Assembly (NCBI GenBank): GCA_031394025.1
Contig: JANMWO010000664.1
Coordinates: 1 to 21,757 of the forward strand
DNA: 21,757 nt
Origin: JANXSF01 sp031394025
GTDB taxonomy: Bacteria; Acidobacteriota; Terriglobia; Bryobacterales; Bryobacteraceae
Reading direction: 5' to 3'
Position numbers and translations under genes: made by a program. The notes under the pieces were generated by a model, which searched no databases, was not told where the DNA came from, and saw nothing but the letters and a program-made list of their open reading frames with translations. Positions 9,013 to 16,457 of the stretch are shown in pieces (positions within the stretch are counted from its first letter, which is position 1; every line of letters starts with the position of its first letter).

Positions 9013-9040
9013 ATTCTACTCCAGCTCACCCGTCTTACAA
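9013..9040 (-). promoter_or_regulatory. Candidate promoter of the E1 dehydrogenase, leaderless type
   Basis: On the minus strand, TTGTAA (9040-9035; 4 of 6 to the -35 consensus) and TAGAAT (9018-9013; 5 of 6 to the -10 consensus) are 16 bases apart. The -10 box ends six bases before the ATG at 9006, so transcription would start at or next to the A of the start codon. Its -35 box overlaps the plus-strand -10 box of the M23 gene. Confidence 0.45.
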
Positions 9041-9041
9041 T
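9036..9041 (+). promoter_or_regulatory. Candidate -10 box (TACAAT) for the M23 peptidase gene
   Basis: TACAAT ends seven bases before the GTG at 9049, which would give a leaderless message. The -35 position is poor (only about 2 of 6 matches), so the call rests on the -10 box and the very short divergent gap. Confidence 0.35.
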
Positions 9042-9048
9042 AGAGCTT

Positions 9049-9903
9049 GTGAGAAGTCTTCTTTGGTTCATCGCCATCCCCCTTTTGGCTCAGTTTCGAT
9101 TTGAGGTTCCGGAGGCTGTCAAGCAAGGGGAACTGATCAGGATCAAGACAAACGCTACTGGTAAATTACACGCAACCCTGGGGAAAACCTCAGTTCCACT
9201 TTTCCCCGATGCGAACGGTGGAATGGTGGGACTTCTTCCCATTGCCGTGACGAACAAGACCGGAGTGTTTGATTTGGTAATCGGAATGGAAAATGAGCCG
9301 TCTCTATTTACATCGAAGGTAACTGTGGTGGACGGTAAGTATCCAATTCAGAATATTTCGGCCAGCAGCAGCATGAAATCGCTAACTCCGCTGCCCGGCG
9401 AAATGGAAGCAATGAGGGCTCTGAACACAACCGTGACGCCTGAAAAGCTGTACCAGACTCCATTCCAGCTTCCCACTTCCGAGTGCCGGAATTCACCGTT
9501 CGGAGTCCTTCGTTATTACAACGGCAAGCCCAGCGGCAACTTTCATCGGGGGCTGGATCTGCGTTCTCCCATGGGAACTCCGATTCATGCTCCGGCAGCG
9601 GGCACGGTGAAGGTGGCCCAAATGTTCCGATTGCACGGCGGTACCGTAGGCCTTGATCATGGCCAAGGTGTGACGTCGCACTATTTGCACATGTCGAAAG
9701 TGGCGGCGGTGGAAGGGCAGCGGGTTCAGCCTGGCGATATTTTGGGCTACGTTGGGTCAACCGGCTTCGCCACGGGTCCGCACCTGCATTGGGGACTTTA
9801 CGTTCATTCCATCCCGACGAATCCTGAACGGTGGGTGGAGGGGTTGCGCTACTGTCCGTCTCCGGCACCTGCTGCGAAAAAAGCCATCGCCAAGAAGAAG
9901 TAA
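9049..9903 (+). CDS. Secreted M23 family zinc metallopeptidase (murein endopeptidase, LytM type)
   Basis: The preferred start is GTG 9049. It yields a 284-residue protein with a short signal peptide (RSLLWFIAIPLLAQ), whereas the in-frame ATG at 8695 would lie deep inside the divergent E1 gene. After an N-terminal beta-rich domain (about 17-100) comes a LytM domain (about 150-262). Zinc ligands are HRGLD (H166, D170) and HLH (H245, H247), and the catalytic H211/H214 region is SHYLHMSKV. All expected residues are present, so an active peptidase that cleaves peptide cross-links of peptidoglycan in the periplasm is likely. The lysine-rich tail (AAKKAIAKKK) is odd for this family and might bind the cell wall. 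No downstream terminator is evident. Confidence 0.9.
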   Translation: MRSLLWFIAIPLLAQFRFEVPEAVKQGELIRIKTNATGKLHATLGKTSVPLFPDANGGMVGLLPIAVTNKTGVFDLVIGMENEPSLFTSKVTVVDGKYPIQNISASSSMKSLTPLPGEMEAMRALNTTVTPEKLYQTPFQLPTSECRNSPFGVLRYYNGKPSGNFHRGLDLRSPMGTPIHAPAAGTVKVAQMFRLHGGTVGLDHGQGVTSHYLHMSKVAAVEGQRVQPGDILGYVGSTGFATGPHLHWGLYVHSIPTNPERWVEGLRYCPSPAPAAKKAIAKKK

Positions 9904-10047
9904 ATCTGCGTTATGCTGAAGACTGGTCTAGCCTCTGACTGACATTGTTTAACTGGTTTCGGACTCTTTCGTGGCGCTAATGTGTGCCCCGAGGGTAGGT
10001 GTGTCCGAACCCAAACGCTTGCCATTCCCTGCCCTCGCTATCATTCC

Positions 10048-10052
10048 AGAGG
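10048..10052 (+). promoter_or_regulatory. Ribosome binding site deciding the rsgA start
   Basis: AGAGG lies ten bases before ATG 10063. This favours that start over the in-frame ATG at 9982, whose extra 27 residues are not family-like. The 159 bases between the M23 stop and this ATG hold no other recognisable feature. Confidence 0.6.
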
Positions 10053-10062
10053 CCATATTTCA

Positions 10063-11142
10063 ATGACAAATTCCGAATTAGGCTGGTCCCAGCCCTTCGA
10101 CGTATACGAATATTTTCGCGCCGAGTTTCCTAAAAAATGGACACCAGCGCGCGTTTCCGCATCTAGCCATGGGGAGTTTCAACTCCTGTCCGAACAGGGC
10201 ACCTATCAGGCAACTGTAGCTGGACGTTTGCGGCTGGACTCAAAGGAAGGCGCTGCTTGGCCAGTTGTTGGGGATTGGGTAGCTGCCATGCCCAAGGAAA
10301 ACGCCCCCTATGTGATTCAGCGAGTATTGCCACGCACCAGCACGCTATATCGGGGATTGGCAGACCGCGGGGAACCGGATCAGATTATGGTGGCCAATGT
10401 AGATGTCGCCATGATTCTTACCGGATTAGACAACAATTTCAACACCCGGCGTTTGGAACGATTCCTGTATCTGGCTAGTTCCAGCGGAATTCGTCCGGTG
10501 ATTGTTCTGAACAAAGCTGATCTGCATAGCGATCTGGAAGAGGCGCGGGCCACCGTCAGTAAAGTGGCTGCCGGATGCGCAATACATGTTATTAGCGCGC
10601 AAACGGGGCTAGGTGTTGACGAATTGGCTCGGTCTATCCAACCAGGCCAGACTGCGGTTTTGCTTGGTTCATCGGGTGTTGGGAAGTCCACACTGTTGAA
10701 CCGCTTTTCCGGGGTGGAACATCAGCGAACCTCCGCCGTCAGAGAAAGTGACAGCAAAGGGCGCCACACCACAACTACTCGGAATTTGATTCCGATGCCC
10801 GGTGGGTGGGTGTTGATCGATATGCCAGGGATCCGCGCGGTGGGGCTTCCTGGAGGGCATGAAGCGATGGAAGCAGTGTTTCCAGACATTGACGCCTGGA
10901 GCATGGAATGCCGGTTCGCCGATTGTACGCACCAGACGGAACCGGAGTGTCGGCTGACAGAAGTGCTGCGATCCGGGGAACTGAGTCCAGAGCGATTCGC
11001 GAATTATCGCAAAATGCTGTTGGAAGTTGCCTTTCAGCAAATTCAAGGGGACAAGCAGGCAGAGTTACAGAAAAAGGCGTTTACCAAAGTGGTTCATAAA
11101 GCGCAGAAGAAGATGTATAGGCAGCGGGACGAGGCAGATTAG
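10063..11142 (+). CDS. rsgA: Ribosome small subunit-dependent GTPase (RsgA/YjeQ/YloQ)
   Basis: RsgA is a circularly permuted GTPase that checks late assembly of the 30S subunit. From ATG 10063 it is 359 residues. An OB-fold (about 35-95) is followed by the G motifs in permuted order: G4 NKAD (150-153), G5 SAQTG (178-182), G1 GSSGVGKST (202-210) and G3 DMPG (253-256). The C-terminal zinc site C-x4-C-x-H-x5-C is complete (C283, C288, H290, C296). The basic C-terminal tail (HKAQKKMYRQR) is usual for the family. The gene stands alone between the M23 gene and a convergent redox pair, and its transcript may end at the hairpin 11153-11178. Confidence 0.97.
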   Translation: MTNSELGWSQPFDVYEYFRAEFPKKWTPARVSASSHGEFQLLSEQGTYQATVAGRLRLDSKEGAAWPVVGDWVAAMPKENAPYVIQRVLPRTSTLYRGLADRGEPDQIMVANVDVAMILTGLDNNFNTRRLERFLYLASSSGIRPVIVLNKADLHSDLEEARATVSKVAAGCAIHVISAQTGLGVDELARSIQPGQTAVLLGSSGVGKSTLLNRFSGVEHQRTSAVRESDSKGRHTTTTRNLIPMPGGWVLIDMPGIRAVGLPGGHEAMEAVFPDIDAWSMECRFADCTHQTEPECRLTEVLRSGELSPERFANYRKMLLEVAFQQIQGDKQAELQKKAFTKVVHKAQKKMYRQRDEAD

Positions 11143-11152
11143 AAGGATTGAA

Positions 11153-11178
11153 ACCGGGCGGCATTCGAACCGCCCGGT
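11153..11178. terminator. Hairpin between convergent rsgA and tpx
   Basis: A perfect 9-base stem, ACCGGGCGG (11153-11161) with CCGCCCGGT (11170-11178), encloses an 8-base loop. It sits in the 46-base gap between two converging stop codons. The tracts after the stem are only modestly T-rich (AAATTT on plus, TTCAATCCTT on minus), so it would be a weak intrinsic terminator on either strand or a transcript-stabilising hairpin. Confidence 0.55.
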
Positions 11179-11188
11179 AAATTTGAAC

Positions 11189-11701
11189 TTAAGCTACTGC
11201 GGCCTTGGCAGCACTCAAAGCAGCGTCGTAGTTGGGATGGTCTCCAACTTCTTTCACATACTCCACATGGCAAAGGTGATTGGCCTTGTCCACCACAAAA
11301 ATTGCCCGACTTTCAATGCGTAATTCCTTGATCAAGGTGCCGTAGCTTTCGCCAAAGGAACCGGTCTTGTGATCAGACAGCATTTCAATTTTGTCGACGC
11401 CCATTGCCCCACACCAGCGCTTCATCGCAAATGGCAGATCCATGCTGATGGTGTAGATTTTAACGTTCGGCAACTGCGAGGCTTCTTTGTTGAAGCGCTG
11501 TGTTTGCATGTCGCAAACCGGAGTATCAAGCGAGGGGACGACGCTAAAAATGCGCACGCCTTCGCCGGTTGTGGCTAAATTCACTGGCTTCAAGCCGGTA
11601 TCAACGGCAGTAAAGTCAGGGGCTTTATCGCCCATCTTCAATTCAGGTCCAACCAACGTGAGCGGACCGCCCTTCAGAGTTGTAGCACCAAGTCTTTCCA
11701 T
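11189..11701 (-). CDS. tpx: Thiol peroxidase Tpx, atypical 2-Cys peroxiredoxin
   Basis: Tpx reduces hydrogen peroxide and organic hydroperoxides using thioredoxin. The protein has 170 residues, normal for the family. The peroxidatic cysteine C63 lies in SLDTPVCDMQT and the resolving cysteine C97 in MKRWCGAMG; both match the positions known in E. coli Tpx (61 and 95). A strong AGGAGA ribosome binding site (minus strand) lies in the 14-base gap after the upstream DUF255 gene, so the two are almost certainly one operon. The pairing of a peroxidase with a thioredoxin-fold protein suggests a shared oxidative-stress role. Confidence 0.97.
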   Translation of the reverse strand: MERLGATTLKGGPLTLVGPELKMGDKAPDFTAVDTGLKPVNLATTGEGVRIFSVVPSLDTPVCDMQTQRFNKEASQLPNVKIYTISMDLPFAMKRWCGAMGVDKIEMLSDHKTGSFGESYGTLIKELRIESRAIFVVDKANHLCHVEYVKEVGDHPNYDAALSAAKAAVA

Positions 11702-11715
11702 GAGTTCTCCTCGAA

Positions 11716-13767
11716 CTATTGTAGCGAAGCCTCAAGCTCTGTCGGTCCGGTTACTGGCAATTGGCAGGAAAAATTCTGACAAACAAAAGCTGTGGGTTTT
11801 CCGTCAACGGGCTGCATCCCGCTTAATTCGGGATGCAGCCGCGTCCAATAGGCGATGGATTCAGCGTCATGCAGCGCAAAGATGGTTCGCACTGGCAGGA
11901 ATTGTTTCCAGATCACGTGGGCCAGCGGCATTACATCAGCTCCTGCAAGTACGATCTGACGAGGCGCTTGGGCGGCCCATAAAGCGGCCACCACCATTTG
12001 GGGCATGCCTGGCGATCCAGCTTGCATGCGATGGGCGAAGGCCCCCAAAGCTCTCTCTGCCGATTGCTGGAAATCTTTTCTGCCGGTGTAAGCAGCCAGG
12101 CGAAATAGAGCCAGAATCGCCATGGAATTCCCGGAAGGCTCCGCACCATCGTAATCTTCTTTCACCCGCAAAATCAGGCTGGAATCCCCATCTGATGAGG
12201 CGAAGAAGCCTCCATCCACGCTGTCTTCAAACAATTCGATTAACCGGCTGGCCAGTTGTTCGGCGAATTGAATATGGCGGAAATCGAAGGTGGCTTCGTA
12301 GAGGTCAATCAATGCTGTGGCGAAGAACGCGTAATCGTCCAGAAAGCCTGGGATGCCTGCTTCGCCATCACGAAATCGGCGCAACAAGGTTTTGGTTTCA
12401 GGATTGAACATACGATCGCGGAAGAATGCCGCAGCCTTCTCCGCAGCAACTCGAAATTTGTCGTCGCCAAGGCACTGGGCGGCCAATGCGAAGGCAGAGA
12501 TCATCAAGCCGTTCCAAGCGGTGAGCCGTTTGTCATCCAGGTAAGGCCGCACATGGAAAGCGCGCAGGGCCAGCATCTTCTTTTTGGAATCGTCTAGCGA
12601 GGCGGGAACTTCTCCGTTAACGAAGAGAATGTTTTTGCCTGGAAACTCACGATGTGGATCATCGCGAACGTTGCCCTGCGGTTCCACTCCAAAGTGCTTA
12701 TTGAAGGCTGACGCCTGGGGCTGACCCAGTGCGCCGTCAATTTCAGTTTGCGTCCAGACATAATACGCGCCTTCCCCTTTTTCATGCGGATTGGCCGGAT
12801 CAATCACACTATCCGCATCTTCTGCGGAATAGAACGCGCCTTCCGGGCTGGTCATGTCGCGTAGGACGTATTCCAAAGTTTCCCTGGCAATGGTGGCAAA
12901 GTGTTGGTCGCCGGTTATTTGAAAGGCCTCCAGGTAAGAGACAACCAATTGGCCCTGATCATACAGCATCTTTTCAAAATGCGGTACAAACCAACGTTCA
13001 TCCACTGAATAACGATGGAAGCCGCCGCCCAACTGATCGTACATTCCACCATCAGCCATCGCCCGCAATGTGGCCAGCGCCATATCACGAGCTTCTTCAT
13101 TTTTCGTTTTTGCGAACCAGCGGAATAGGAAATTCAGCGCAACGGGTCGAGGAAATTTAGGCGAACTTCCAAAACCTCCGTTGCTTGTATCAAAGGATCG
13201 ACGAAAGTGCGAGTAAAGGCCGGTGTAGATTTCATCGGTGATTTGACCAGGCTTTCCAGTGACCGCAGCGAAGCCACGCAACTGCAGTAAAGTGCTCTCC
13301 CCCGATTCCAAAACTTTCACCAGATCATCACGCCATACACCGGCAATATGTTCCAGAATCGCGCCAAAGCTGGGGCGCCCATAACGATTGTCAGGAGGAA
13401 AATACGTGCCTCCGTAAAAAGGTTTCAAATCGGGGGTGAGCCATACCGACATGGGCCAGCCGCCTCCGCCGGTGGTGGCCTGGACGAACATCATGTAGAT
13501 CCGGTCCACGTCGGGACGCTCCTCACGATCCACCTTGATGGGTACAAAAAAGTTGTTCAGAACTTTGGCAATCTGTTCCGACTCAAACGATTCGCGTTCC
13601 ATGACGTGGCACCAATGGCACGTTGAATATCCAATGGAAAGAAAAATTGGTTTATTTTCCAGACGAGCTTTTTCAAAGGCTTCCGGTCCCCAGGCGTACC
13701 AATCCACGGGGTTATTGGCGTGTTGCAACAGGTAGGGACTTTTTTCTCCAGACAAGCGGTTGGGCAT
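11716..13767 (-). CDS. Thioredoxin-domain protein of the DUF255/YyaL (SPATA20-like) family
   Basis: The protein has 683 residues, full length for this widespread family. The N-terminus has the hallmark NRLSGEKSPYLLQHANNPVDW stretch (3-23) and a thioredoxin-like domain with a CHWC redox motif (C50 and C53). The rest (about 170-650) looks like an alpha/alpha six-barrel of the N-acylglucosamine 2-epimerase/glycosidase type. No enzymatic function is established for the family; a redox or chaperone role is usually inferred. Its stop is 14 bases upstream of tpx, in the same direction. AGAGGAA directly precedes the ATG at 13767, and a minus-strand GATTAT ends seven bases before it. The M20 gene diverges 26 bases away. 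Confidence 0.92.
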   Translation of the reverse strand: MPNRLSGEKSPYLLQHANNPVDWYAWGPEAFEKARLENKPIFLSIGYSTCHWCHVMERESFESEQIAKVLNNFFVPIKVDREERPDVDRIYMMFVQATTGGGGWPMSVWLTPDLKPFYGGTYFPPDNRYGRPSFGAILEHIAGVWRDDLVKVLESGESTLLQLRGFAAVTGKPGQITDEIYTGLYSHFRRSFDTSNGGFGSSPKFPRPVALNFLFRWFAKTKNEEARDMALATLRAMADGGMYDQLGGGFHRYSVDERWFVPHFEKMLYDQGQLVVSYLEAFQITGDQHFATIARETLEYVLRDMTSPEGAFYSAEDADSVIDPANPHEKGEGAYYVWTQTEIDGALGQPQASAFNKHFGVEPQGNVRDDPHREFPGKNILFVNGEVPASLDDSKKKMLALRAFHVRPYLDDKRLTAWNGLMISAFALAAQCLGDDKFRVAAEKAAAFFRDRMFNPETKTLLRRFRDGEAGIPGFLDDYAFFATALIDLYEATFDFRHIQFAEQLASRLIELFEDSVDGGFFASSDGDSSLILRVKEDYDGAEPSGNSMAILALFRLAAYTGRKDFQQSAERALGAFAHRMQAGSPGMPQMVVAALWAAQAPRQIVLAGADVMPLAHVIWKQFLPVRTIFALHDAESIAYWTRLHPELSGMQPVDGKPTAFVCQNFSCQLPVTGPTELEASLQ

Positions 13768-13773
13768 TTCCTC

Positions 13774-13779
13774 TATAAT
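13774..13779 (+). promoter_or_regulatory. Consensus -10 box (TATAAT) for the M20 dipeptidase gene
   Basis: A perfect TATAAT ends 14 bases before ATG 13794, giving a predicted 5' leader of about eight bases without a Shine-Dalgarno sequence. No good -35 box is seen at 16-18 bases upstream. The same bases read on the minus strand as GATTAT, which may be the -10 box of the DUF255 gene, so the two promoters would overlap. Confidence 0.5.
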
Positions 13780-13793
13780 CGCATTTCACCCCC

Positions 13794-15152
13794 ATGCCTA
13801 TCCCTGAATCCGAACAACAACTTTTACTTGAGACCTTGAAAGCTTTTTTGCGCATCCCCAGCGTAAGCACGGACCCCAATCATAAGGCCGATATTTTGCT
13901 TGCTGCGGAATTTGTGGCAGCCAAGCTGCGCAGTGCCGGTCTGGCCGAAGTGCAACTGATTTCCGGTGCCGGACATCCCATGGTTTATGGTGAGTGGTTG
14001 GGCGCACCGGGCAAGCCGACGCTGTTATTTTATGGGCACTACGACGTTCAGCCGCCAGAGCCACTGGATGAATGGATTTCGCCAGCCTTTGAACCCACCG
14101 TTCGAAACAGAAATATTTACGCTCGTGGTGCGACCGATGACAAAGGCCAAACACTGATCCTGATGGAAGCCGTCGCCCGTACATTGGCTCGGACAGGAAC
14201 GCTGCCAGTGAACGTCAAGTTTCTGATTGAGGGAGAGGAAGAAGTGGGTGGCGAGGCGATTGAAGCTTACGTCAAATCCAAGCCCGCCCGCCTGCAAGCC
14301 GATGCCGCCATCATTTGCGATTCCGAAATGTTTGCGCCGGAACTGCCCACCATTTGCGTGGGGCTTCGGGGAATCATTTATGGAGAACTGCACATCACCG
14401 GGGCGTCTCAAGATCTGCATTCCGGAGTTTATGGAGGCGCGGTACCGAACCCTTTACAAGCGGCTGCTGAGATGATTGCGGCGTTGAAAGGTCGCGACGG
14501 AAAAATTGCGATTCCTGGTTTTTACGACGCAGTACAAGCGCCAACCATGGCCGAACGCGAAGCCTGGGCCAGCCTTCCCTTCAATGAAGAAGAGTATCGG
14601 GTGAAGGAAGTGGGGGCAAAGCAGTTGACTGGCGAAACAGGCATGGGCGTGCTGGAACGGGTGTGGGCGCGGCCGACGTTTGAGGTCCACGGAATTAAGG
14701 GCGGATTCATTGGCGACGGCGCAAAGACTGTGATTCCGGCCAAGGCTATCGTAAAAATCAGTACGCGGCTAATTCCCAATCAAGATCCTGAGATCGCCAA
14801 TCGGCAGTTGTCTGAAGCGATTGCAGCGGCCTGCCCGGCGGGAGTCACTGCGGAATGGAAACTGATTCACAGCGCGCCCCCTTGCGTTGTGGATACAGCA
14901 AATCCATTCATTGAAGCGGCAGCCACTGCCATGGAACGGGTTTTCGGAAATAAGACGGTATTCATTCGGTCAGGTGGGTCCATTCCAGTGGTCGGGTTGT
15001 TGCAAAAAGAATTGGGTCTACCATGCATTCTGATGGGGTTTGGCTTACCCGACGATAACTTACATGCGCCAAACGAGAAACTGTTTTTACCGAACTTCTT
15101 TCGAGGGATTGAAGCTGTAGAATACTTTCTTGAGGAATCTGCGAAAGCATGA
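13794..15152 (+). CDS. M20 family metallopeptidase, cytosolic dipeptidase (CNDP-like)
   Basis: The protein has 452 residues, typical for M20 dipeptidases with a lid domain. Metal and catalytic residues are present: HYD (H82 ligand, D84), RGATDDKG with bridging D115, the EGEEE run (146-150) giving the general base and a ligand, CDSEM with D176, and a C-terminal DDNLHAPNE with the last histidine ligand. The QDLHSGVYGG block supplies the histidine that completes the partner active site in dimers. It should hydrolyse dipeptides or related amides in the cytoplasm; no signal peptide is visible. Its TGA overlaps the ATG of the next gene (ATGA), so the unknown protein downstream is translationally coupled. 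Confidence 0.94.
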   Translation: MPIPESEQQLLLETLKAFLRIPSVSTDPNHKADILLAAEFVAAKLRSAGLAEVQLISGAGHPMVYGEWLGAPGKPTLLFYGHYDVQPPEPLDEWISPAFEPTVRNRNIYARGATDDKGQTLILMEAVARTLARTGTLPVNVKFLIEGEEEVGGEAIEAYVKSKPARLQADAAIICDSEMFAPELPTICVGLRGIIYGELHITGASQDLHSGVYGGAVPNPLQAAAEMIAALKGRDGKIAIPGFYDAVQAPTMAEREAWASLPFNEEEYRVKEVGAKQLTGETGMGVLERVWARPTFEVHGIKGGFIGDGAKTVIPAKAIVKISTRLIPNQDPEIANRQLSEAIAAACPAGVTAEWKLIHSAPPCVVDTANPFIEAAATAMERVFGNKTVFIRSGGSIPVVGLLQKELGLPCILMGFGLPDDNLHAPNEKLFLPNFFRGIEAVEYFLEESAKA

Positions 15153-15592
15153 ATCGCACCGCTACAAGCGATCTTTTGAAGCACACTCTGTCGGCGATTC
15201 CCTCCATGTTCGGCAAGCTGGTGTACTTGTCGGGACTGCGGAATACAGAATCAGGCCGTTACGAACACTATGGACTGGCCCTTGTATTTGGCGATAAAGA
15301 TGCGGAAAAAGCCTTGCGGACCAGCCATCAAAAAACCTTTCAAGATTGGTTGTCTCACAACTTGCAACAACAAAAGTCGGACCTTGATGTGTACTTTGCC
15401 AGTCTTCTTGGGGAGCCCCGCGCGGTGGTAAACTTTTGGCTTGAAAAAACTGCTTACAACGACTTTGTCCCGAACAATTCACGACTCGCTGAAAGGCAAC
15501 TATTTTCAGCCGATCTGGCAGCACTCTTAAGCCTTTTCAAGAATGAGTACGCGGGCTTGCCGATTCATCCAACTGCATGGCAACACCGGTAA
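15149..15592 (+). CDS. Uncharacterised 147-residue protein coupled to the M20 dipeptidase
   Basis: I do not recognise a named family. The 147-residue protein is soluble in appearance and lacks a signal peptide or membrane segment. Residues 23-48 (LVYLSGLRNTESGRYEH, then GLALVFG) look like a structured core, and a helical part with DWLSHNLQQQKSDLDVYFASL (about 66-86) follows. The start ATG overlaps the M20 stop as ATGA, which supports translation. The last 56 bases overlap, tail to tail, the end of the minus-strand XRE regulator. Position and coupling suggest a functional link to the dipeptidase or the regulator, but no function can be claimed. Confidence 0.75.
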   Translation: MNRTATSDLLKHTLSAIPSMFGKLVYLSGLRNTESGRYEHYGLALVFGDKDAEKALRTSHQKTFQDWLSHNLQQQKSDLDVYFASLLGEPRAVVNFWLEKTAYNDFVPNNSRLAERQLFSADLAALLSLFKNEYAGLPIHPTAWQHR

Positions 15593-16319
15593 CTTGGCCG
15601 ATCACGGTAATTTCTTGAGGGTGGTTGTAGATGCGCGTTTCGCACAGAGATGCCGGGTGGGGCACCAGAAATAATTGCTTGTCCGTTACGCTGCACCAGG
15701 AACAAGCGTAACCATCACGGTGTTCAAAAAAATAGATCGGACGTTCAAATTCACTTGTCCAACCACTGTTGATAGGCTTCCGTTTGGTTTCATCAATCGC
15801 TACCAATGAGCCGGGCCGCAGCAGCGGATACATGAACCAATCGTCGGAACCGATGAAGGCATAATGTTGATTTTTCAGATCCAACCCGTGGAACATTTGT
15901 ACAGGAAGCGGGCCCCACTTCGCTATCATTCGGCTCAAATAAGTTGTCCGTTGTAGGTCCAGGCCGGGGTCAAATGCAATGGGGCCATGCACTGGATGAG
16001 TGATTTCACTGAGCAAATCAACAGGATGTGTTTTTGGATTGGGAGTGATTAACGAATCGGCAGCAGACTGCGAAAGATCGACGCCATACCAAGCCAGCAC
16101 TTCCACAAAATTGAGCCTGTAGATGGTGCACAAACTATAGATGCGAAAAATAGACGGGACTGTACCGCGATTTTCAATATCGGAAAGCCGGGATAAGGCA
16201 ACCAGGAATTCGTCGTTATTCCACTTTGCCGCTATCTGTTGGCTGGCTTCTTCTACTTCCCGAAAACGCAGGTTCAACTTCTCCCGGACGCGTTTCAATT
16301 TCAGGCCTGCGTCCTCCAT
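15537..16319 (-). CDS. XRE-type HTH regulator with degenerate LexA/S24-like C-terminal domain
   Basis: The protein has 260 residues. An N-terminal XRE helix-turn-helix (about 4-78) has KLKRVREKLNLRFREVE and a long insertion (QQIAAKWNNDEF) before the recognition part SRLSDIENRG. The C-terminal part (about 150-250) resembles the S24/S26 LexA-like fold: a MYPLLRPGSLVAID strand pair (163-176), then IYFFEHRDGYACSWC (195-209) and a GQVTGVAM end (241-248). Where active S24 proteins have a serine before the methionine, this one has F162, and no matching catalytic lysine is obvious, so self-cleavage is unlikely and the domain may serve dimerisation or sensing. It diverges from ubiX and overlaps the unknown gene 15149-15592 by 56 bases. 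Its targets are unknown; the TGTAAACT repeats upstream are candidates. Confidence 0.85.
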   Translation of the reverse strand: MEDAGLKLKRVREKLNLRFREVEEASQQIAAKWNNDEFLVALSRLSDIENRGTVPSIFRIYSLCTIYRLNFVEVLAWYGVDLSQSAADSLITPNPKTHPVDLLSEITHPVHGPIAFDPGLDLQRTTYLSRMIAKWGPLPVQMFHGLDLKNQHYAFIGSDDWFMYPLLRPGSLVAIDETKRKPINSGWTSEFERPIYFFEHRDGYACSWCSVTDKQLFLVPHPASLCETRIYNHPQEITVIGQVTGVAMQLDESASPRTHS

Positions 16320-16376
16320 GCTATGATGATCCCGATTCTTCAGACGATTGCGGCATAAGTGGGGGGGCTTACGTTT

Positions 16377-16410
16377 TGTAAACTCTTAATTATATCTACC
16401 CATGTAAACT
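16377..16410. repeat. TGTAAACT direct repeat in the XRE-ubiX gap, possible operator
   Basis: The 8-base sequence TGTAAACT occurs at 16377-16384 and 16403-16410, 26 bases start to start. It lies in an AT-rich 138-base intergenic stretch between the divergent XRE regulator and ubiX. The AT-rich AATTATATC between the copies could include a -10 box. Binding by the XRE protein is only an inference. Confidence 0.35.
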
Positions 16411-16457
16411 GAAGGCAATAGCGTAATATCAAGAAAATTAAATAGAGAGGGCGGTTA

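Noticed and set aside
8695..9048. Plus-strand frame extending the M23 gene upstream to ATG 8695
   Set aside because: It would run antisense through the conserved N-terminal part of the E1 gene. GTG 9049 gives a clean signal peptide.
9308..9868. 186-codon minus-strand open frame inside the M23 gene
   Set aside because: It is antisense to the conserved LytM domain, with a composition typical of a shadow frame.
9982..10062. Upstream ATG 9982 as the rsgA start
   Set aside because: The extra 27 residues do not resemble the family, and ATG 10063 has AGAGG at a good distance.
9904..10062. Possible terminator or promoter in the 159-base M23-rsgA gap
   Set aside because: Only a 4-base stem (AGAC/GTCT) and poor box matches (CTGACA, GCTAAT at wrong or weak spacing) are present.
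11487..12407. 306-codon plus-strand open frame antisense to tpx and the DUF255 gene
   Set aside because: It is rich in Arg and Pro, has no family resemblance or start context, and covers two well-conserved genes on the other strand.
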